Part shown: positions 30,212-33,180 of the stretch, in pieces
How positions within the stretch are numbered: the stretch's first letter is position 1
Layout of the letters: each line of letters begins with the position of its first letter
Assembly (NCBI GenBank): GCA_017502975.1
Contig: JAFVTV010000026.1
Coordinates: 1-33,180, forward strand
Reading direction: 5' to 3'
Origin: Clostridia bacterium
GTDB lineage: Bacteria; Bacillota; Clostridia; Oscillospirales; CAG-272
Length of the DNA stretch: 33,180 nucleotides
Notes under the pieces: model-generated
The model's database searches: none
What the model was told of the DNA's origin: nothing
The model's input: only the letters and a program-made list of their open reading frames with translations
Program-made: the position numbers and the translations under genes

Positions 30212-31165
30212 ATGAAGCATATTTTTATATACAATCCCTGCGCGGGGCGCGATAACAGCGAGAAAATTGCCGCATTGCAGGAGAAGATGAAGACCGATTA
30301 CGCTGACCTCTCCTATGAGTTTTATCCCACCAAGGCAGAAAAGGATGCCACCGCCTTTGTGCGTGCGCGCCTTGAGGCAGATCCAAACACCCAAATGCGC
30401 TTTTATGCGTGCGGCGGTGACGGCACTGCCAACGAGGTGCTGCACGGTATTATCGGCTTTCCAAACGCCTCTATGACCTGCTATCCGTGCGGTAGCGGAA
30501 ACGATTATGTTAAGTATTACGGCGGCGCTGCGCGCTTTCTCGATATCGATGCGCTCATTGCCGCAGAGGAAAAAACCGTAGACGTAATGCGCGTGGGCGA
30601 TCGGTATTCGATCAACGTTACCAACTTTGGCTTTGATACCACGGTGGCAAAAACCATGCACGAGGTGCGGCGCAAAAAGATCATCGGCGGCAAAAATGCC
30701 TATACCACGGGTATTATAAAGGCGCTGCTCACCTCAATGAAAAACGATTGCACCGTTTGGGTAGACGGCGAAAAGCTAAACGACGGCAAGATGCTGCTTT
30801 GCACCGTTTCAAACGGAAGGTACGTTGGCGGCGCTTACTGCTGCGCCCCCCACTCCCTTAATGATGACGGACTGCTTGATGTGTGCTTGGTAAAGCCCCT
30901 GTCGCGCTTTACGTTGGTCAAGCTCATCAACGTGTATAAGAAGGGGAAGCATTTGGATGATCCCCGCTTTAAAAATCTCATCACCTATCGCCGCGGAAAA
31001 AGCGTGCGCGTGGTAGCGCCCGAGGGCTTTGGTTACACGCTTGACGGCGAGATCGTGCTGGCTAATGATTTTACCATCGATATCTGCCCCGGTGCCGTGC
31101 GCTTTGCCGTTCCCAAATGCGCCTGCGAGGCAGAGAGAGAGCAGCCCGAGGCGGTGACGGTTTGA
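30212..31165 (+). CDS. Diacylglycerol kinase family lipid kinase
   Basis: The 317-residue protein has the DAGK catalytic-domain motif YACGGDGTANEVLHGI (GGDGT at 68-72), the phosphate loop IYNPCAG at the start, and the later PCGSGNDYVKY and VTNFGFDTTVA blocks, then a C-terminal YegS-like beta domain with the SLNDDGLLDV loop. Family role: ATP-dependent phosphorylation of diacylglycerol or another lipid at the inner membrane face; in Gram-positive bacteria it recycles diacylglycerol from lipoteichoic acid synthesis. AAGGAG precedes the ATG. The next gene starts one base after its stop, so the two form an operon. Confidence 0.93.
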   Translation: MKHIFIYNPCAGRDNSEKIAALQEKMKTDYADLSYEFYPTKAEKDATAFVRARLEADPNTQMRFYACGGDGTANEVLHGIIGFPNASMTCYPCGSGNDYVKYYGGAARFLDIDALIAAEEKTVDVMRVGDRYSINVTNFGFDTTVAKTMHEVRRKKIIGGKNAYTTGIIKALLTSMKNDCTVWVDGEKLNDGKMLLCTVSNGRYVGGAYCCAPHSLNDDGLLDVCLVKPLSRFTLVKLINVYKKGKHLDDPRFKNLITYRRGKSVRVVAPEGFGYTLDGEIVLANDFTIDICPGAVRFAVPKCACEAEREQPEAVTV

Positions 31166-31166
31166 T

Positions 31167-32159
31167 ATGATCACTACGAAAACACCCTTTCGCATGTCGT
31201 TTTTTGGCGGTGGAACCGATTTTCCCGATTTTTACCGCAAGCACGGCGGAACCGTTCTTTCCACCACCTTTGATAAGTATTGCTATGTGACGCTTCGCGC
31301 GTTGCCCGCGCTTTATACATACGATAGCGAGTTTGTTTACAGCAAGACCGAGCGCGTGAATGACAACCGCGATATTGCGCACCCCTTGATCCGTGAGGCT
31401 ATGCTTTGGCAAGACGTGCACCGTGTCAGGCTCTCTTATGATGCCGATCTGCCTGCAAGATCAGGGCTTGGCACCAGCAGTGCCTTTGCCGTTGGCATGC
31501 TGCATGCCATACACGCGGCAAGGGGAGAGAAGGTCACAAAGGATGGTTTGGCACGCGAGGCGATTTATCTTGAGCGCACGCTCTGCCGTGAAAGCGGCGG
31601 CGTGCAGGATCAGATCGCCACGGCATACGGTGGCTTTCACCGTATTGACTTTGAGGGCGAGGATTTTACCGTTACGCCCGTTCAGATTTCCCCCGCACGC
31701 AAAGTTGCGTTAAATGAAAGCCTGATGCTCTTTTTCACGGGTGTTTCGCGGGTTTCAGCGGAGCTGCAAACGGCGCATCAAGCGGCGCTGGGGGATCGCA
31801 CGGCAGAGCTTTGCCGCATGCGCGATATGGCAAGGGAGGCGACTGCGCTTCTTGAGGGGGATGCTCCTCTTGATGATTTTGGTGCTCTTTTGCATGAGGG
31901 CTGGTGCCTTAAGCGCGGTATTACCGACCGTATTACAAACGGATATATCGATGAGCTGTATGGGCGTGCTCTCGCTGCAGGTGCGCTTGGCGGCAAACTG
32001 CTTGGCGCGGGTGGCGGCGGATTTTTGCTGTTTTACGTGCCTGGGGAAAGGCAAGCGGCAGTGCGCGCCGCACTGAAAGAGCTAAGAGAAGCCCCCTTTT
32101 CATTTGAGAGTGAGGGGACAAGCCTGCTGCTAAATACAGGTAGTAAGCTTGACATCTGA
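31167..32159 (+). CDS. GHMP family sugar kinase (heptose/fucose-kinase-like)
   Basis: The 330-residue protein opens with TPFRMSFFGGGTDFPDFY, typical of D-glycero-D-manno-heptose 7-phosphate kinase and fucose kinase relatives, and has the ATP loop PARSGLGTSSA (96-106) and the C-terminal GAGGGGFLLFY. GHMP kinases phosphorylate small metabolites; relatives with this N-terminus make heptose bisphosphate for cell-surface nucleotide sugars. No other heptose-pathway gene is in the window. It is coupled to the lipid kinase gene by a one-base gap, so both may serve the cell envelope. The substrate is inferred from family resemblance only. Confidence 0.88.
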   Translation: MITTKTPFRMSFFGGGTDFPDFYRKHGGTVLSTTFDKYCYVTLRALPALYTYDSEFVYSKTERVNDNRDIAHPLIREAMLWQDVHRVRLSYDADLPARSGLGTSSAFAVGMLHAIHAARGEKVTKDGLAREAIYLERTLCRESGGVQDQIATAYGGFHRIDFEGEDFTVTPVQISPARKVALNESLMLFFTGVSRVSAELQTAHQAALGDRTAELCRMRDMAREATALLEGDAPLDDFGALLHEGWCLKRGITDRITNGYIDELYGRALAAGALGGKLLGAGGGGFLLFYVPGERQAAVRAALKELREAPFSFESEGTSLLLNTGSKLDI

Positions 32160-32204
32160 TTTCATGGCGTAACAGATTGTTTGTTTTGCCGCAAATAAAG
32201 ATTA

Positions 32205-32243
32205 AAACCGCTTTCTCGGAGCAACGCAACGGGAAAGCGGTTC
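32205..32243 (+). terminator. Terminator of the lipid kinase operon
   Basis: AACCGCTTTC pairs with GAAAGCGGTT around an 18-nt loop, followed by CTATGTTTTT. The T-run is broken, so efficiency is uncertain. Confidence 0.65.
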
Positions 32244-32312
32244 TATGTTTTTAAAAAGAATGCGCAGCTTGTGACGCCGAAATCTACCCCGAATTATTTT
32301 TTGAAAAAGCCC

Positions 32313-32341
32313 TTGACAAACAAGTAAGGGTGGGATATAAT
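32313..32341 (+). promoter_or_regulatory. Promoter of tRNA-Ser
   Basis: TTGACA (32313-32318) and TATAAT (32336-32341), spacer 17 bp: a full consensus promoter, as expected for a stable RNA gene. Confidence 0.9.
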
Positions 32342-32406
32342 AATAGGGCGAGTTTTGCAAACGGCGCTCGCAGGGTACACGGGAGAGTGAAAAGAATCCC
32401 GTATTT

Positions 32407-32501
32407 GGAGAAGTACTCAAGTTGGCCGAAGAGGCGCCCCTGCTAAGGGTGTAGGTCGGATTTAAACCGGCGCGAGAGTTCAAATCTCTCCTTCTCCGCC
32501 A
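32407..32501 (+). tRNA. tRNA-Ser(GCU)
   Basis: A 95-nt class II tRNA. Acceptor stem GGAGAAG/CTTCTCC pairs fully, with G73 and encoded CCA. Anticodon loop CTGCTAA gives GCU for AGC/AGU codons. A long variable arm (about GTAGGTCGGATTTAAACCGGC) marks it as Ser. Its last 27 nt recur at 32950-32976. Confidence 0.95.
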
Positions 32502-32503
32502 AA
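32477..32503 (+). repeat. tRNA-Ser 3'-end direct repeat, copy 1 (inside the tRNA)
   Basis: These 27 nt (AGTTCAAAT... through CCA and two more A) are identical to 32950-32976 in the same orientation, 473 bp apart. The copy covers the 3' part of the T-arm and the acceptor strand. Confidence 0.85.
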
Positions 32504-32543
32504 AAACAAGGGCATCCCCCTCGTGGGGATGCCCTTGTTTTTT
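32502..32543 (+). terminator. Terminator of tRNA-Ser
   Basis: CAAGGGCATCCCC pairs with GGGGATGCCCTTG (32507-32519 with 32525-32537), followed by TTTTTT. It begins immediately after CCA. Confidence 0.9.
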
Positions 32544-32548
32544 ATTGT

Positions 32549-32949
32549 GGAAGTTGAGCTTTGAACCGCGCGCCGCGGCGCGCGAGGGACGTGCGCGACC
32601 GCCGCCGGTGGCGGGGAGAGGGAGCGCTAAGGAGTGGCAGCCGTCGCAGAACGCGAGCAAACGATGGCTTGCGAAGCGCGATGCGGTAACGGCAACAGTG
32701 CGACGGCGCGAAGCGGCTAGATGATTGCACTCCCCTCGTGGGGGTGGTTCTATTTTTTTTGCCTGCGAAGCAGCGATTTGAACCTGTGCCGTCGTTTGCC
32801 ACGGCAAACGACGGCGCAGATAACCAAGTAAGCCGAGTCGGCAAGCTTGCTTGTCAGCGAGGCGGCGACGGTTGCTCTGCGGTGGCTCGGCATCGCCGAG
32901 CATAGTACGCAGTACCAAGGCGCGTGCGACTTGCACCGCAATGGAGTAT
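32549..32949. repeat. GC-rich palindromic noncoding segment between tRNA-Ser end copies
   Basis: About 400 bp with many inverted pairs (GCGCGCCGCGGCGCGC, CCGCCGCCGGTGGCGG, CCGTCGTTTGCC/GGCAAACGACGG, CTCGGC/GCCGAG) and no credible gene. Two places carry antisense T-arm-like TTTGAACC (32563-32570 and 32776-32783). The long reading frame across it on the minus strand runs through tRNA-Ser and is an artefact. Confidence 0.55.
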
Positions 32950-32976
32950 AGTTCAAATCTCTCCTTCTCCGCCAAA
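32950..32976 (+). repeat. tRNA-Ser 3'-end direct repeat, copy 2
   Basis: Identical to 32477-32503 for 27 nt, with no tRNA body upstream of it. Such a stranded tRNA 3' end is what integration at a tRNA gene leaves as the distal attachment site. Confidence 0.8.
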
Positions 32977-33004
32977 CAAAAACCGCAATTCTGATACAAA
33001 GGGA

Positions 33005-33033
33005 TTGCGTTTTTTGCGTTTTTATGTTATACT
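33005..33033 (+). promoter_or_regulatory. Promoter of the 32-codon ORF
   Basis: TTGCGT (33005-33010) and TATACT (33028-33033), spacer 17 bp. Confidence 0.65.
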
Positions 33034-33063
33034 ATATTTGACACTTAAAAACGGGAGATCGTT

Positions 33064-33162
33064 ATGAAAAAAAGAGATATACATATTGTAGTCGCAATGT
33101 TTGCCACCCTTACGTCAATGTTTACTGTTATAGCAATGATGCTTATGAGATTTTTTGGGTAA
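33064..33162 (+). CDS. Small hydrophobic membrane protein, 32 residues
   Basis: ATG at 33064 after GGGAGA, TAA at 33160-33162. The product MKKRDIHIVVAMFATLTSMF continues to MLMRFFG: basic N-terminus, then one membrane helix. A promoter lies 31 bp upstream and the next gene has its ribosome site directly after the stop. It could be a holin-like or type I toxin-like peptide or a small membrane subunit; no family is recognised and no antisense RNA promoter is evident. Confidence 0.5.
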   Translation: MKKRDIHIVVAMFATLTSMFTVIAMMLMRFFG

Positions 33163-33172
33163 GGAGGTTATC

Positions 33173-33180
33173 ATGAAGCA
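33173..33180 (+). CDS. Start of a further gene (truncated by window end)
   Basis: AAGGAGGTTATC followed by ATGAAGCA at the right edge: a near-perfect ribosome site and a start codon ten bases after the small membrane ORF, so the two are probably cotranscribed. Nothing more can be said. Confidence 0.55.

Noticed and set aside
32407-32976. Classical genomic island or prophage at tRNA-Ser
   Set aside because: Only about 450 bp lie between the repeats, and no integrase or cargo gene is inside; hence reported only as an integration-like scar or minimal element.
32202-32999. 265-codon minus-strand frame
   Set aside because: It reads through tRNA-Ser, its terminator and palindromic repeats; the RRRDLNSRAG-like segment is a known type of artefact from tRNA regions.

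Overview
The window looks like a piece of chromosome from an uncultured, anaerobic, endospore-forming member of the Bacillota, class Clostridia. The evidence is a cotJABC spore-coat operon, RNase J, an AbrB/SpoVT-type regulator, a T-box riboswitch, FakA/FakB fatty-acid kinase genes, strong AGGAGG ribosome sites, TTGACA-N17-TATAAT promoters and an oxygen-sensitive glycyl radical enzyme with its activase. I cannot fix the genus from sequence alone.

Layout. 1-8.3 kb is housekeeping and sporulation: the end of a membrane-anchored protein, an abrB-like gene with a phosphopantetheinyl transferase, rnj behind a strong promoter and a structured leader, a membrane-tethered foldase-like protein, a zinc-ribbon protein, the cotJ operon and a C_GCAxxG_C_C protein. 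8.3-9.5 kb is accessory: a palindromic MITE-like repeat and an AT-rich lipoprotein gene. 9.5-11.6 kb is a sodium:solute symporter under a T-box whose specifier reads as UAC (Tyr). 11.6-12.25 kb holds palindromic, tRNA-end-bearing repeats and three tRNA genes (a His-type body with a GUA anticodon, Arg-UCU, Gly-UCC). 12.4-15.8 kb is a tightly packed operon (YqeG phosphatase, endonuclease-IV-like TIM barrel, HAD hydrolase, split ThrE exporter). 15.9-17.1 kb is an SPFH protein.

17.3-21.3 kb is a self-contained regulon: a glycyl radical enzyme of unassigned substrate, its activase, and a divergent AraC regulator, with two direct repeats 21 bp apart between them. 21.9-29.3 kb carries two copies of a fakB-fakA module; the second sits in an operon with plsC and a DUF308 membrane protein, which suggests a lipid-metabolism block. 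Next come a TetR regulator, a diacylglycerol-kinase-family lipid kinase and a GHMP sugar kinase. The right end has tRNA-Ser(GCU), whose last 27 nt are repeated 473 bp downstream around a GC-rich palindromic noncoding segment, then a 32-codon membrane ORF.

Most unusual points: (1) a tRNA with the tRNA-His hallmarks G-1 and C73 but a Tyr-type GUA anticodon, lying next to a Tyr-type T-box; (2) duplicated tRNA 3' ends downstream of two different tRNA genes, each bounding palindromic DNA with no integrase in view; (3) an orphan glycyl radical enzyme regulon with a visible candidate operator; (4) duplicated fatty-acid kinase modules in which the second FakB has Cys where the family His is expected. 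All calls are by eye from sequence; no searches were run.
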